A program made the position numbers and the translations under genes. Under the pieces are notes generated by a model. The model was given only the letters and a program-made list of their open reading frames with translations. It searched no databases and was not told the origin of the DNA. DNA of 64,000 nucleotides from Alcanivorax sp. (lineage in GTDB: Bacteria > Pseudomonadota > Gammaproteobacteria > Pseudomonadales > Alcanivoracaceae), in NCBI RefSeq assembly GCF_002733835.1, contig NZ_NVWY01000011.1, forward strand, positions 1 through 64,000, in the 5' to 3' direction. This document shows positions 7,059 to 16,050 of the stretch, piece by piece; position 1 is the first letter of the stretch, and each line of letters starts with the position of its first letter.

Positions 7059-8582
7059 TTATGCATTCCCGGTTGGATATTTGTGCCCTCGCAATCTCAA
7101 GCCATAGCTTATCTGCTCTTCCTCACTCAGGTCTTGCTCACTGGGGTATCGATTGACTATGTGCCTAGGTGCCCGTTTCGGGAATGATGTCGTTACGTCC
7201 TCATAGGCATTCACTACATCCGGTTGCGAATCGTGACCTGGCATATCAATAACCCAGCAGCTCCCGTCTCCGGGGCCTATTTTTTCTTTTGTAGAAATCT
7301 GCAAGGTAAGTGCATGCTGACCCCCCAATACCGCTTCCATTGGGAGAATGAGGTACTCGGCCCCCTTCTCCTCCAACTCGCTTACCAGGCATCTATCGAC
7401 TCCCTTCACCAGATCTATCATGCCTCTAGCAGATTTGACCTGCTGCCAAACAGCGGTCAGAAATGCTTTCAGCGCTGGCTCAACCCCACTCCGCTCTGGC
7501 GAAACAAGCTCGCCACGGATTGAATCTTCTAACTTCACTCGATAGTCATCCGAGATAGTATTTTCGAAATCCCCATTGGTTAACAGCAATGATGCATAGT
7601 GATTGATTCTCATCTGCAGATATGAGGCCGCTTGTGAAGGCTGCAACTCCTGAAAGTACCCATCGAGTTGCAGCTTAGGCAGCACTTTTGACGCCTTACC
7701 ATCCCACTGATTTCTGCAGCCTTCATTCCATCGAGACTCAAACGAGATAGCGCTCTTAATGGCGGGATAGTGAGATGGAGGGTAATCAGCCAAAAGCGAG
7801 CTATCATTCCGGTATTTTCTTAGGTCGCGATGAACATCCCATGAATCTCGATATAGCTCGACAGCCTGACCAAACCCCGGAAAGCACTGAATGATCGTTA
7901 TTTGACCACCCTCGCCTCCTCCCAGATCTACGTGCCTCAAATTAAGAAAGACATATCCCGCCACTCGGCCAAACAAGCACCTCCCAGAGAAGCCCGAAAC
8001 CCTCGCCCTCAGATACCCTTCAGCAGCCAGCTTCGTGAATTGAGACTTGAGCTGATCTTCACTGAGACCTGCGACCCTCCCAAGCTTGCCCATCCCAATC
8101 TGAACTGCTCCATTCTTATCCGCACTCAAAAGCAATACCGCCAAAAGAACACGATTCGCCGGACTCAACCGAGTCCTCCGCTCACCCTTTCTGGGAGGGA
8201 ATCTATCAGTGAACACACGTTCAATTTTTAGTTCATGAAGGGGATCCTCATTAGCCGCTGATGCCCTCAATTCCCCCAAAAAATCTTGCGATACACTTAA
8301 ACGCAGCGAAGGCCGCCCCACCCCACTTTTCGTTCTCTTCTCAAGTAAGATCCCAGCGCCGACCAGCTCCTCAATCGCCCGACTCACAGATCGGTCGGAC
8401 TGATAGAAATCCCGAGAATAGTCCTCCTTTTGCCTTAGAGCTTCTTCCTCATCTCCATGGCCCTTAAGGAACCTACATAAGAAATAACGGGTCGCTGCAC
8501 TAAGTCGATCCAGAGAATACTGCTTACGAAATTTGCTGGATTCCTGACTGGATGCCTGAAGAGGAACCAACCATATCCCCAT
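7059..8582 (-). CDS. Large element protein with two winged-helix-like domains
   Basis: A 507-residue protein (511 if the in-frame TTG at 8594 is used; ATG 8582 has GAGTG upstream). Two segments look like winged helices: about residues 25-95 (RYFLCRFLKG...SVSRAIEELVGAGILLEKR) and 140-205 (SPANRVLLAVLLLSADKNG...SEDQLKSQFTKLAAEGYLRARV). The C-terminal 300 residues have no motif I know. Proteins like this occur near integrases on Pseudomonas/Halomonas-type islands, but I cannot name a family. It is divergent from the ribbon-helix-helix gene, and the shared 170-bp region contains a large palindrome, which suggests co-regulation. A replication-initiator or regulator role is only a guess from the winged-helix pair. 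Confidence 0.7.
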   Translation of the reverse strand: MGIWLVPLQASSQESSKFRKQYSLDRLSAATRYFLCRFLKGHGDEEEALRQKEDYSRDFYQSDRSVSRAIEELVGAGILLEKRTKSGVGRPSLRLSVSQDFLGELRASAANEDPLHELKIERVFTDRFPPRKGERRTRLSPANRVLLAVLLLSADKNGAVQIGMGKLGRVAGLSEDQLKSQFTKLAAEGYLRARVSGFSGRCLFGRVAGYVFLNLRHVDLGGGEGGQITIIQCFPGFGQAVELYRDSWDVHRDLRKYRNDSSLLADYPPSHYPAIKSAISFESRWNEGCRNQWDGKASKVLPKLQLDGYFQELQPSQAASYLQMRINHYASLLLTNGDFENTISDDYRVKLEDSIRGELVSPERSGVEPALKAFLTAVWQQVKSARGMIDLVKGVDRCLVSELEEKGAEYLILPMEAVLGGQHALTLQISTKEKIGPGDGSCWVIDMPGHDSQPDVVNAYEDVTTSFPKRAPRHIVNRYPSEQDLSEEEQISYGLRLRGHKYPTGNA

Positions 8583-8651
8583 AAATTCACTCAAATCCTA
8601 TTAGTTTTTCGCAATAGTACCCCCCTCATTTTTCTAGCGCCAACTTCAAAT

Positions 8652-8689
8652 AGTACCTTTTAATGTTAATTTTAACGTTAAAATGTACT
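8652..8689. promoter_or_regulatory. 38-bp imperfect palindrome in divergent promoter
   Basis: Centred between 8670 and 8671, 16 of 19 position pairs are complementary, with outer arms AGTAC (8652-8656) and GTACT (8685-8689). Inside it the 16-bp ATTTTAACGTTAAAAT (8669-8684) is a perfect palindrome. A further direct copy of AATAGTACC lies at 8613-8621. It sits between the 507-aa gene and the ribbon-helix-helix gene. Confidence 0.6.
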
Positions 8690-8755
8690 CTTAACCGGTT
8701 ACAATCATTTCGATTCAAGGCCGATGAAGAAGCGAACATAGAAACGGGAGGGAGC

Positions 8756-9460
8756 ATGGCCAGGCAACCACAGTCCATTGAAGAATGGCTGAAAGGACAT
8801 AAAGAGAGGCAGGACTGGATTGATCAGGAATTGCACAATGAGGGGCTACGACGATTTACCGAAGTTGGGCAGAGCCGAGTTGATTCACTCATTTCAGATC
8901 TTAATCAGGCCCTTCCGGAAGGAGCCGACCGAGCAGAAGCTATCCGTAGATTGAAACTGCGTTGGAGAGTCTTTAAATGCACCCAAAAGAACGAGACCTC
9001 CACACTTTCAGTCAGCGTGAACAAACGCACTCGCGAGTCGCTCAAAAAGCTGGCCAACGCCAGGGGGGAAACGCTAAAAGCCACGCTGGAGAAGCTCATC
9101 GAAGAAGGGCTTCAAACGGAAGATGACAAGAAAGCAGCTGTCGAGAAGGCCGTCCAGCAAGCTGAGGAGCTCATGAGCAACAAGAAGTCGCCGACAACAT
9201 GGCGACCTCTCGATCTCTCAACCACCACGAACTTTGAAACCCTCAAGGAGGAAATATTCAATAAAGACAAGGAAATTCATAAACTTAAAGAGAGAATAGC
9301 CAATCTTACATCGACAAAACATCAAGACAAAGAGCCCCTCAGAACGGACCAGCCAACCTCAGATGTGCCCCTGGAGCCACCAGAACATACCAACAGATTA
9401 ATGGGATCTCCCAGTCGCTACGGGCTTACTGAGCTGCTCAAAAAAAACACACTGAAGTGA
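8756..9460 (+). CDS. Ribbon-helix-helix/coiled-coil DNA-binding protein
   Basis: A 234-residue protein starting MARQPQSIEEWLKGHK, with GGGAGGGAG upstream of ATG 8756. Residues about 82-118 (STLSVSVNKRTRESLKKLANARGETLKATLEKLIEEG) fit a ribbon-helix-helix DNA-binding fold: one strand of alternating residues, then two helices. Residues 155-185 (TLKEEIFNKDKEIHKLKERIANL) form a predicted coiled coil, and the tail is Pro-rich. Such proteins act as autoregulators or partition-like factors and bind palindromes like the one just upstream. Autoregulation and control of the divergent gene are inferred. Confidence 0.65.
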   Translation: MARQPQSIEEWLKGHKERQDWIDQELHNEGLRRFTEVGQSRVDSLISDLNQALPEGADRAEAIRRLKLRWRVFKCTQKNETSTLSVSVNKRTRESLKKLANARGETLKATLEKLIEEGLQTEDDKKAAVEKAVQQAEELMSNKKSPTTWRPLDLSTTTNFETLKEEIFNKDKEIHKLKERIANLTSTKHQDKEPLRTDQPTSDVPLEPPEHTNRLMGSPSRYGLTELLKKNTLK

Positions 9461-9496
9461 AACACCACAACCCAGCATCAATCAAATTAGGCCGGC

Positions 9497-10846
9497 TCAG
9501 CTCAGTTCTGAGATATGATCCGCCCACCGCTGAAGCCAATGCCGGCACTCAGCCTCATAGCTGTGCAAGTCATAAGTACCCTCAATTCCCTTGCGAGAAT
9601 GACCCAGCACTGCTTCAGCTACCTCACTGGGACAGCCCATACGCGCCAATCCAGTACGCACCGTGCGCCGGAGATCATGAGGCGACCAGTCTGGGATGGA
9701 GTCGAGCCAGAGCTGGGCAGGAGTATAACTCCGACCATATTTGACCTTTTCCGGGTTCTTTAGGTGCCATTTGGTCTCCGTTAGCGACTTTTGCTGGATC
9801 GGTTTCTTGGTACGGGTTGATGGAAACAGGTACTCATCCGTACTCAGCTTCAAATTCCTCAGAAACTCTACAGCCTGCCTAGACAGCTGCACATAGCGCT
9901 CGGCACCGTTCTTTGAATCCTTCAGGTGCCAGGTTCCCGCCTCAAGATCCACGTCTTTCCACTCGGCATTGCACACCTCCCCCGTCCTGCAGCCCGTCCA
10001 GAGAGCAAATCTCATTACGCTCTTCTGCGTTGGGGAGTAGCCCGACCCCGGCAACCAGGCCAGGACAGCGGCCAGCTCTTTATCGGAAAGCACCCGTTTA
10101 CCCTTATTCGGGCTCATGCGGACCCGTGCCGTCTTCAAACTCGCCTTGGCCAACCATGCAGGGTTGGGGAAGTCGTCAGGCAGGCGCTCCAACCCAATCG
10201 CGTACTCATAGGCAGCAATAAACTCCCTGAGCACATTTCCAGCCTGGACCCTGGCCCCTCGATCCAGGATCTCCTTGATCAGGTCGACCACATCCTTGCG
10301 CTTCACCTCCGCCGCCGGTCTCTCCCCAAGCACCCGGACGACATCGTTGTGCAGGGTTCTGCGGACCTCCCACTGTCCCTTTGGATTTCTGGCGCCCGGT
10401 ACCCGCTTTTTCTCACCGGTTCTGGGATCAGTCACCGAACGGTCCTCGATCACCTCTGTCAGATACTGCTCAACCAGATCCGTCACTGTATAGGCAGCAA
10501 CGGCCTCAGCCTCCGCCTGTGCAGCCTTGGCTTCCTTCTCCGCCTGAAGCTGACGATCCCGCTCAGCTTTGGGGCAAATCCCTTTTGCCCTGAGCTCCTT
10601 CATTTTGGAAAGCTCAAGGCGAGCTTCGGCAAGCTTCACCCCAGGGAAGTTACCTATCTTGACCTGAACCAACTTTCCCGTCTCAGGGCTTAGATAACGA
10701 TAAGTGAAGGTTTTCAGACCCGACGAGCCGCAGCTGACCCGCAGTCCCGCGTTCTCAGCACCATCCGTTTTAACCTTGTCACCAGGCCGCATTGCCTCAA
10801 TGGCACGGACCGATAGTTGCTTACTGCCTTGTTTGCTATGCTCCAT
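9497..10846 (-). CDS. P4-type tyrosine integrase
   Basis: A 449-residue site-specific recombinase. The N-terminal part (to about residue 90) is the DUF4102 arm-binding domain of P4-type integrases, followed by a charged Ala/Glu-rich linker and a core-binding domain (about 118-240). The catalytic residues are all visible: Arg287 (WTGCRTGEV), Lys309/312 (WHLKDSKNG), His390 and Arg393 (HDLRR), His416 (LGHS) and the nucleophile Tyr425 (GTYD). The protein is full length and apparently intact. It points away from mutS, with its promoter side facing the likely attachment region, as usual for P4-type islands. It marks the right end of the integrated element. Confidence 0.95.
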   Translation of the reverse strand: MEHSKQGSKQLSVRAIEAMRPGDKVKTDGAENAGLRVSCGSSGLKTFTYRYLSPETGKLVQVKIGNFPGVKLAEARLELSKMKELRAKGICPKAERDRQLQAEKEAKAAQAEAEAVAAYTVTDLVEQYLTEVIEDRSVTDPRTGEKKRVPGARNPKGQWEVRRTLHNDVVRVLGERPAAEVKRKDVVDLIKEILDRGARVQAGNVLREFIAAYEYAIGLERLPDDFPNPAWLAKASLKTARVRMSPNKGKRVLSDKELAAVLAWLPGSGYSPTQKSVMRFALWTGCRTGEVCNAEWKDVDLEAGTWHLKDSKNGAERYVQLSRQAVEFLRNLKLSTDEYLFPSTRTKKPIQQKSLTETKWHLKNPEKVKYGRSYTPAQLWLDSIPDWSPHDLRRTVRTGLARMGCPSEVAEAVLGHSRKGIEGTYDLHSYEAECRHWLQRWADHISELS

Positions 10847-10922
10847 CGCTTTGATCCACCAACACTAACGGTTTCAAGCAAATCCCCGCATCGCAGGCTC
10901 CGTCTGGCCTGCAAAGGATTTG

Positions 10923-11046
10923 GTGTAGGTTTTGAGAAGTATATCACCGGGGAGTCGGCCCGGCACGAAAACCTACACTAAAACCTACACTTATTTTGCG
11001 GATTGGGGTGGATTTCCGTGGACAACCACGGACACTACCGGAAATC
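10923..11046. other. Putative attachment region with integrase arm sites
   Basis: The 265 bp between the integrase and mutS contain three copies of the 11-mer AAAACCTACAC: a tandem pair at 10968-10978 and 10980-10990 and an inverted copy at 10923-10933. Next to them is an 18-bp hairpin, TCCGTGG (11015-11021) / CCACGGA (11026-11032), and an overlapping pair GATTTCCG (11011-11018) / CGGAAATC (11039-11046). Repeated short boxes beside an inverted core are typical of tyrosine-integrase att sites. The matching repeat at the other element end is outside the window, so the exact crossover cannot be placed. Confidence 0.55.
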
Positions 11047-11111
11047 ACACATTTCGCTAACAATTTGAATTTATAGCGAAATAAAAGGAAAAAACAGGCT
11101 GAAACGCAGAG

Positions 11112-13697
11112 ATGACGCACAACGATTTATCCGCACACACACCTATGATGCAGCAATACCTGGCGATCAAGGCCGAGCACCCGGACCAGCTGGTGTTCTA
11201 CCGCATGGGGGATTTCTACGAATTGTTTTTTGGGGATGCGCAAAAAGCGGCGCGGTTGCTGGACATTACCCTGACCCAACGCGGCCAGAGTGCCGGCAAG
11301 CCGATTCCCATGGCAGGGATCCCCTATCATGCGGCTGAGAACTACCTGGCGCGGCTGGTGAAGCTGGGTGAATCGGTAGCTATTGCCGAGCAGATTGGTG
11401 ACCCCGCCCTGGCCAAGGGGCCGGTGGAACGCAAGGTGGTGCGCATTGTTACCCCAGGCACCGTGAGTGACGAGGCGCTTCTGGAAGAGCGCCGCGACAA
11501 TCTTCTGTGCGCGGTTTTTGATCACAATAATCAGTACGGCTGCGCCAGCCTGGACCTGGCCGCCGGGCGATTTGTGGTCACCCAGGTAGAAGGTGCCGAA
11601 CAACTGCAGGCTCTGTTGGAGCGGTGGTCACCTGCTGAGCTGCTGCTCAGCGAGGAACACGGCCTGCCAGGCCGCTGGGCCGAGCGCCCGGGCACCCGCA
11701 AACGCCCCGGCTGGGAGTTTGACGAAGACGCCGCCCGCCGTCAGTTGTGTCAGCAATTTCAGGTACAGGATCTGGCCGGTTTCGGTGAGCCAACCGCCGT
11801 GGCGGTCGCCGCTGCCGGCGCCCTGCTTGGCTATGCCAAGGAGACCCAGCGCGGTGAGCTGCCGCACATTACCGGCCTTGCCGTGGAAAGCTTTGACGAC
11901 GCGGTGGCCATGGACGCGGCCACCCGCCGAAATCTGGAATTGACCGAAACCCTGGATGGCCAGGAACAACACACCTTGGCCTGGGTACTCGACAGCACCC
12001 AAACCGCCATGGGCGCGCGCCTGCTCAAACGCTGGGTACACCAGCCTTTGCGTAACCGCACCACCCTCACCCAGCGACAGGACCAGATCGACGCTCTGCG
12101 CCAGGGCTGGTGTTTCGAATCTGCCCGCGATGTGCTTAATGACATCGGCGACATGGAGCGGATCCTCGGCCGGGTGGCCCTGCGCTCCGCTCGTCCCCGT
12201 GACCTGACTCGCTTGCATGCCAGCCTCAAGGCGCTACCGCCGTTGATTGGCACTTTGCCCGCCGCCGACTGCTTCTACGAATTGATCGAGCGTATCGGCC
12301 AGTTTCCGAATCAGGTGGAATTACTGGGCACTGCGGTGATTGAAAACCCGCCCATGCTGATTCGAGACGGCGGCGTGATTGCCCCCGGCTACAGCGCAGA
12401 GCTGGATGAGCTGCGCTCCATCAGCGAAAACGCCGGCGCTATTCTCGTGGATATTGAAACCCGCGAGCGCGAGCGCACCCAGCTTTCCACCCTGCGGGTG
12501 AAGTACAACCGCGTGCACGGCTATTACATCGAACTGTCACGCCGGGAATCCGACCAGGCGCCGGCGGACTATCAACGCCGCCAAACCCTGAAAAATGCCG
12601 AGCGCTTTATTACCCCGGAGCTGAAGGAATTCGAAGACAAGGCCCTGTCCGCGTCCAGCAAGGCGCTGGCTCTGGAGAAGCGTCTCTACGAAGCATTGCT
12701 GGAAAAAGTCGCCGCCGACCTGCATGCCCTGCAGCGCAGCGCCGCCGCCGTGGCCGAGCTGGATGTGCTGACCTCACTGGCCGAGCGCGCCGAAGCGCTG
12801 AACTGGGTGCGCCCGCAACTGGTCGATGAAGAAGCCATCATCGAGATCGTGGATGGCCGCCATCCGGTGGTGGAGCAGGTATTGGACGATGCCTTTGTGC
12901 CCAATAGTCTGCACCTGGACGATGCCCGCCGCATGGTGATCATCACCGGCCCGAACATGGGCGGTAAATCCACCTATATGCGCCAAACCGCGCTGATTGC
13001 CCTGCTCGCCCACCTGGGCAGCTGCGTACCGGCGGCCAGTGCCCGCATCGGCAGCCTGGACCGCATCTTTACCCGTATCGGCTCCTCCGATGACCTGGCC
13101 GGTGGCCGCTCTACCTTTATGGTGGAGATGTCCGAAACCGCCAACATCCTCAACAACGCCACCGCCCAGAGCCTGGTGCTGATGGACGAAATCGGCCGAG
13201 GCACCAGTACCTTTGATGGCCTGAGCCTGGCCTGGGCGGCGGCCGAGCACCTGGCCCGCAACCTGAAGGCCTTTACCCTGTTTGCCACTCACTATTTCGA
13301 GCTGACTCAACTGCCGGAGCAACTGCCAGGGATTTACAACGCCCACCTGACTGCCAGCGAACACGATAACCGCATTGTGTTCCTGCACCGGGTACAGGAA
13401 GGCCCGGCCAGCCGCAGTTACGGCCTGCAGGTGGCCCAGCTGGCCGGGGTGCCGGCGGGGGTGATCCAGCAGGCCGGCGAGAAGCTGCGCGAGCTGGAAG
13501 CCGGGCAAAACCTGACGGTGAACGATGCACCGCCCACGGTCATCCCCACCGCCCGCACCCCGACAACGATGCCGGCCCAGGCCAGCCTGTTCAGTGAGCC
13601 CAGTGCCGTGGAGCACGCCCTCAAGGAACTGGACCCGGATGATTTGACGCCGAAGCAGGCGCTGGAGGCACTCTACAAGCTGAGAGGACTGCTTTAG
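11112..13697 (+). CDS. mutS: DNA mismatch repair ATPase MutS
   Basis: An 861-residue full-length MutS, which recognises base mismatches and small loops and recruits MutL. The mismatch-wedge motif with Phe-x-Glu is in GDFYELF near residues 34-40. The ATPase part has Walker [10 protein letters not shown] (about 613-621), the FMVEMSET signature and Walker [17 protein letters not shown], followed by the FATHYFELT motif. The C-terminal end ([17 protein letters not shown]) is the usual tetramer/MutL region. The gene seems intact. The adjacent integrase shows that an island is inserted just upstream, so its natural promoter region may have been separated from former neighbours. Confidence 0.98.
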   Translation: MTHNDLSAHTPMMQQYLAIKAEHPDQLVFYRMGDFYELFFGDAQKAARLLDITLTQRGQSAGKPIPMAGIPYHAAENYLARLVKLGESVAIAEQIGDPALAKGPVERKVVRIVTPGTVSDEALLEERRDNLLCAVFDHNNQYGCASLDLAAGRFVVTQVEGAEQLQALLERWSPAELLLSEEHGLPGRWAERPGTRKRPGWEFDEDAARRQLCQQFQVQDLAGFGEPTAVAVAAAGALLGYAKETQRGELPHITGLAVESFDDAVAMDAATRRNLELTETLDGQEQHTLAWVLDSTQTAMGARLLKRWVHQPLRNRTTLTQRQDQIDALRQGWCFESARDVLNDIGDMERILGRVALRSARPRDLTRLHASLKALPPLIGTLPAADCFYELIERIGQFPNQVELLGTAVIENPPMLIRDGGVIAPGYSAELDELRSISENAGAILVDIETRERERTQLSTLRVKYNRVHGYYIELSRRESDQAPADYQRRQTLKNAERFITPELKEFEDKALSASSKALALEKRLYEALLEKVAADLHALQRSAAAVAELDVLTSLAERAEALNWVRPQLVDEEAIIEIVDGRHPVVEQVLDDAFVPNSLHLDDARRMVIITGPNMGGKSTYMRQTALIALLAHLGSCVPAASARIGSLDRIFTRIGSSDDLAGGRSTFMVEMSETANILNNATAQSLVLMDEIGRGTSTFDGLSLAWAAAEHLARNLKAFTLFATHYFELTQLPEQLPGIYNAHLTASEHDNRIVFLHRVQEGPASRSYGLQVAQLAGVPAGVIQQAGEKLRELEAGQNLTVNDAPPTVIPTARTPTTMPAQASLFSEPSAVEHALKELDPDDLTPKQALEALYKLRGLL

Positions 13698-13735
13698 CGC
13701 TGCAGGAACAGCGCTGGGTTGGTGGCACGACAAGC

Positions 13736-13815
13736 CCGGTGACGAGAAGCGAAAACCGTCAGACTTTACCCTGTTTTCGGGTTTGCCTTTCGAAACTCGC
13801 TTCTCGCAACTCGAC
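13736..13815. repeat. Heptamer-armed inverted repeat E1
   Basis: The 342-bp gap between mutS and fdxA holds this element. GAGAAGCGA (13744-13752) pairs with TCGCTTCTC (13797-13805), and the right arm continues in 7-base steps (CGAAACT CGCTTCT CGCAACT CG). The word is related to that of E5 and E9. The rest of the gap holds the fdxA promoter side. Confidence 0.6.
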
Positions 13816-13986
13816 CGGCACTCGGGGGTTCGCACCTCGAGAAGTGCTCCTGCAGGTGCTCCATCCCCCCGCCCGTGTCCTCTTCTGACTGCATGCGCTA
13901 TATCCTTATATCAACGCTGCGTTTGCCTGCCTCTGGGCATATCGCTAGACTAGCGCCACCCCAAGCGAGACCGTGCCTGTTGCTGC

Positions 13987-13992
13987 TATAAT
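13987..13992 (+). promoter_or_regulatory. Possible -10 box of fdxA
   Basis: A perfect TATAAT 48 bp before the fdxA start. No good -35 hexamer at 16-18 bp spacing is seen, so this is a tentative call. Confidence 0.35.
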
Positions 13993-14039
13993 CAGCTCTT
14001 GGCGCTGTACAAAATGAAGACACCTGGCGAGGACAGGAT

Positions 14040-14363
14040 ATGACGTTCGTAGTAGGTGAGAACTGCATTAACTGCAAACACACCGATTGTGTGGAAGTGT
14101 GCCCGGTAGACTGTTTCTACGAAGGCGAAAATTTTCTGGTCATCCACCCGGACGAGTGTATCGACTGTGCACTGTGTGAACCGGAGTGCCCGGTTAACGC
14201 GATCTTCTCGGAAGACGAACTGCCGGACGACCAGCAGGAGTTCCTGGAGATCAACGCGGATCTGGCAGAGAAGTGGCCGAACATTACCGAAATGAAAGAT
14301 GCGCCGGACGACGCTGAAGAGTGGGACGGTGTGCCGAACAAGCGGGAGAAGCTGATCCGATAA
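14040..14363 (+). CDS. fdxA: 7Fe ferredoxin FdxA
   Basis: A 107-residue ferredoxin with two cluster-binding regions: Cys9, 12, 17, 21 and 25 ([18 protein letters not shown]) and Cys40, 43, 46 and 50 ([12 protein letters not shown]). This layout, with the long acidic C-terminal tail, is that of the Azotobacter/Pseudomonas-type [3Fe-4S][4Fe-4S] FdxA, a low-potential electron carrier in the cytoplasm. An AGGACAGGAT ribosome site precedes the ATG, and a strong terminator follows. The mutS-fdxA neighbourhood is common in related gammaproteobacteria. Confidence 0.96.
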   Translation: MTFVVGENCINCKHTDCVEVCPVDCFYEGENFLVIHPDECIDCALCEPECPVNAIFSEDELPDDQQEFLEINADLAEKWPNITEMKDAPDDAEEWDGVPNKREKLIR

Positions 14364-14391
14364 GCGCGGATCACTTTTCTCCAGGCAAAAT

Positions 14392-14419
14392 AAAAGGGCG
14401 GCATCCTGCCGCCCTTTTT
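14392..14419 (+). terminator. Rho-independent terminator of fdxA
   Basis: Twelve-base stem AAAAGGGCGGCA (14392-14403) / TGCCGCCCTTTT (14407-14418) with a three-base loop, ending in a T-run. Confidence 0.92.
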
Positions 14420-14675
14420 GCGTCGAGTCATCCTGACCCTTTTGCGCTCACCGCAACATCCCTGTACTGCATTCCTTGCAAATCCTTGTGCTCAATTCCC
14501 TGAAGCACGGAAACACTATATCAACCGTATTTTGCTCTGTGGGTAAAATAAATATTAAAAGTCTGGGTGAAAACCACACAAACCCCAAAAAACTCAAATA
14601 TAACAATGAGTTAATATTCTGATGCTCGCTTTTAAGGGTCAAAAACAGCGAAAAAACACTGTTTTTTCCTACAGC

Positions 14676-14697
14676 CTTGTAAGAGATCTCTTACAAG
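14676..14697. promoter_or_regulatory. 22-bp perfect palindrome in a gene-free stretch
   Basis: The 605-bp stretch between fdxA and the Hpt gene has no credible ORF. It contains AAAAAAC/GTTTTTT hairpin arms (14651-14667), then this perfect palindrome with half-site CTTGTAAGAGA, then a candidate small RNA. The palindrome looks like a regulator binding site or, if transcribed, a hairpin. Confidence 0.5.
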
Positions 14698-14814
14698 CTC
14701 GCGCCACCGCACCAGCCCCCTGCCCCCAGAGGGCTACATCCCGACGCTAAAAGGCGCCCAATCTTTTACATTTCCTCACTGCTTTTTACAGCACGGCGTC
14801 ACACTTCTGGGTAG

Positions 14815-14938
14815 CATTAATTCTATGGAAAACGTGGTGTTACGCACACCGCCTAGCCAACCAGTATCCCCCCAAGGCGCTAGCAATAGCGCTCACAACC
14901 CCCCTCTTCCACCCCAATTTCGGAAGAGGGTTTTTTTT
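14815..14938 (+). ncRNA. Candidate small RNA
   Basis: No ORF is present, but three hairpins follow one another: GGTGT/ACACC around 14836-14850; GCGCTA (14877-14882) / TAGCGC (14887-14892) with a GCAA tetraloop of the GNRA type; and a strong terminator at 14902-14938. The 5' end is uncertain; a TTTACA box at 14785-14790 is a possible -35. The RNA family is not recognised. It could instead be the remnant leader or trailer of a lost gene. Confidence 0.4.
14902..14938 (+). terminator. Strong rho-independent terminator without an upstream gene
   Basis: Nine-base stem CCCTCTTCC (14902-14910) / GGAAGAGGG (14922-14930), then eight T. The nearest upstream gene on this strand, fdxA, already has its own terminator 480 bp earlier. 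Confidence 0.88.
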
Positions 14939-14968
14939 GCCTGAAATTCGCCCTTGGCCAGCCCCATT

Positions 14969-15313
14969 TCACGCCAACGTGGCGTTTAACGCCGCACAGG
15001 CCTGCAGGAAATGCTCTTTCAGGGAATGAATCAAGGGCGGCGCACTGGCAAGGTCACCGCTGGAGGCCAGCGTTTCCAGATCCATGCACAGACCTGCAAC
15101 ATATGTTGCCCCCAGATTGCTGCTGCTGCCCTTGAAACTGTGTGCCTGGCTGCGCAGGGTATTCGCATCACCCTGCGCGAACGCCTGATCCAGCGCGGCC
15201 AGGCGTTGTTCGCCATCGCGTTGGAACGATTCGACCAGCATCTGGAAATCCTGGCCCATAATATCCTGCAATTCGGAAACGACCTCGACATCGAGGACCG
15301 ATCTATCGTGCAT
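14969..15313 (-). CDS. Hpt-domain phosphotransfer protein
   Basis: A 114-residue protein that is a single histidine-phosphotransfer domain, a four-helix bundle. The phospho-accepting His58 lies in AHSFKGSSSNLGA, the diagnostic Hpt motif. Such stand-alone modules pass phosphate between hybrid histidine kinases and response regulators in the cytoplasm. ATG 15313 is chosen because GGAG lies seven bases upstream; a TTG one codon earlier is possible. No kinase or receiver gene is nearby, so the partner is unknown. Confidence 0.9.
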   Translation of the reverse strand: MHDRSVLDVEVVSELQDIMGQDFQMLVESFQRDGEQRLAALDQAFAQGDANTLRSQAHSFKGSSSNLGATYVAGLCMDLETLASSGDLASAPPLIHSLKEHFLQACAALNATLA

Positions 15314-15423
15314 CAACCTGCTCCGTCATCCTTTACGGCGGCTACCATAGCAGCTACAGAAAGCCTGTTTGTGTTACAGGGTAGAAATTTAAGCAACCAC
15401 AGCCCGTCATGGCACCCGTCAAA

Positions 15424-16050
15424 TCAGGAAAAAGTGACGGGCGGTAAAAGTCCGGATGAGCGGGCCCGCGCCACATCCTCCGGCTCATCCACGTCCCACA
15501 GGGGTGGCAAAACCCTGGTCTGCTCCGGGGTAAAACAGGATCGGCTGTCCTGTAACGCGTGGGGGCCACCAAACCGCACACCGCTGAAGCGGCCAGCGGA
15601 CCAGAGCGATGCCTGGCTGCTTCCCAGCAGTACATAGCCACCGTCTTCACTGGCCCCGAACACCACGGGGGTGTGATCCAGCACATTCAGCGCCTGTTCA
15701 AAATAAGACTGATCCAGCAACAGGCAATCACTTCCGATGAGTAAAGCCCGGGAAGTGAGCGACAGGCCACGCGATAATGCCCCGGCCATCCGTTCACCCA
15801 GATCCTCACCCTCCTGCAAAAAACAGGACCAGCCCCGTGCCGCCGCCTCCTGCTGCAACTGCGCATCCGGCTTGTCGAGCCACAGCTGCACATCACCGGG
15901 AAACGCCTCAGCGGCAGCAAACGTCTGCCAGAGTAACTGCTGATAAATCTGCAAGGCACCATCGGCACCGAAACCAGGGATCAAACGGGTTTTAACCTGG
16001 CCTGGGTGAAGGGCACGGGCGAAAACAATCAGCAATGGCGTGGCGGTCAC
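15424..16050 (-). CDS. TIGR04282-type arsenosugar glycosyltransferase (DUF2064)
   Basis: A 208-residue protein. The GTG at 16050 is chosen: it follows a GGGGGAG site and overlaps the preceding stop by 4 bp (GTGA); 51 extra codons upstream would lie inside the neighbour. Visible motifs are FARALHPGQVKTRL near the N-terminus, LLIGSDCLLL (GSD metal/nucleotide motif) and FGASEDGGYVLLG, as in DUF2064/TIGR04282 proteins found beside arsS. The proposed role is sugar transfer in arsenosugar synthesis; the exact reaction is not established. It is the last gene of the arsS operon. Confidence 0.85.
   Translation of the reverse strand: MTATPLLIVFARALHPGQVKTRLIPGFGADGALQIYQQLLWQTFAAAEAFPGDVQLWLDKPDAQLQQEAAARGWSCFLQEGEDLGERMAGALSRGLSLTSRALLIGSDCLLLDQSYFEQALNVLDHTPVVFGASEDGGYVLLGSSQASLWSAGRFSGVRFGGPHALQDSRSCFTPEQTRVLPPLWDVDEPEDVARARSSGLLPPVTFS

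Noticed and set aside
9926..10693. 255-codon frame antisense to the integrase
   Set aside because: Mirror of the integrase coding bias; no start signal and no family-like motif.
13696..13715. Hairpin AGCGCTG/CAGCGCT at the mutS stop as a terminator
   Set aside because: Seven-base stem overlapping the stop codon and no T-run.
12774..13835. 353-codon frame antisense to mutS
   Set aside because: GC-rich shadow frame; mutS is intact on the other strand.
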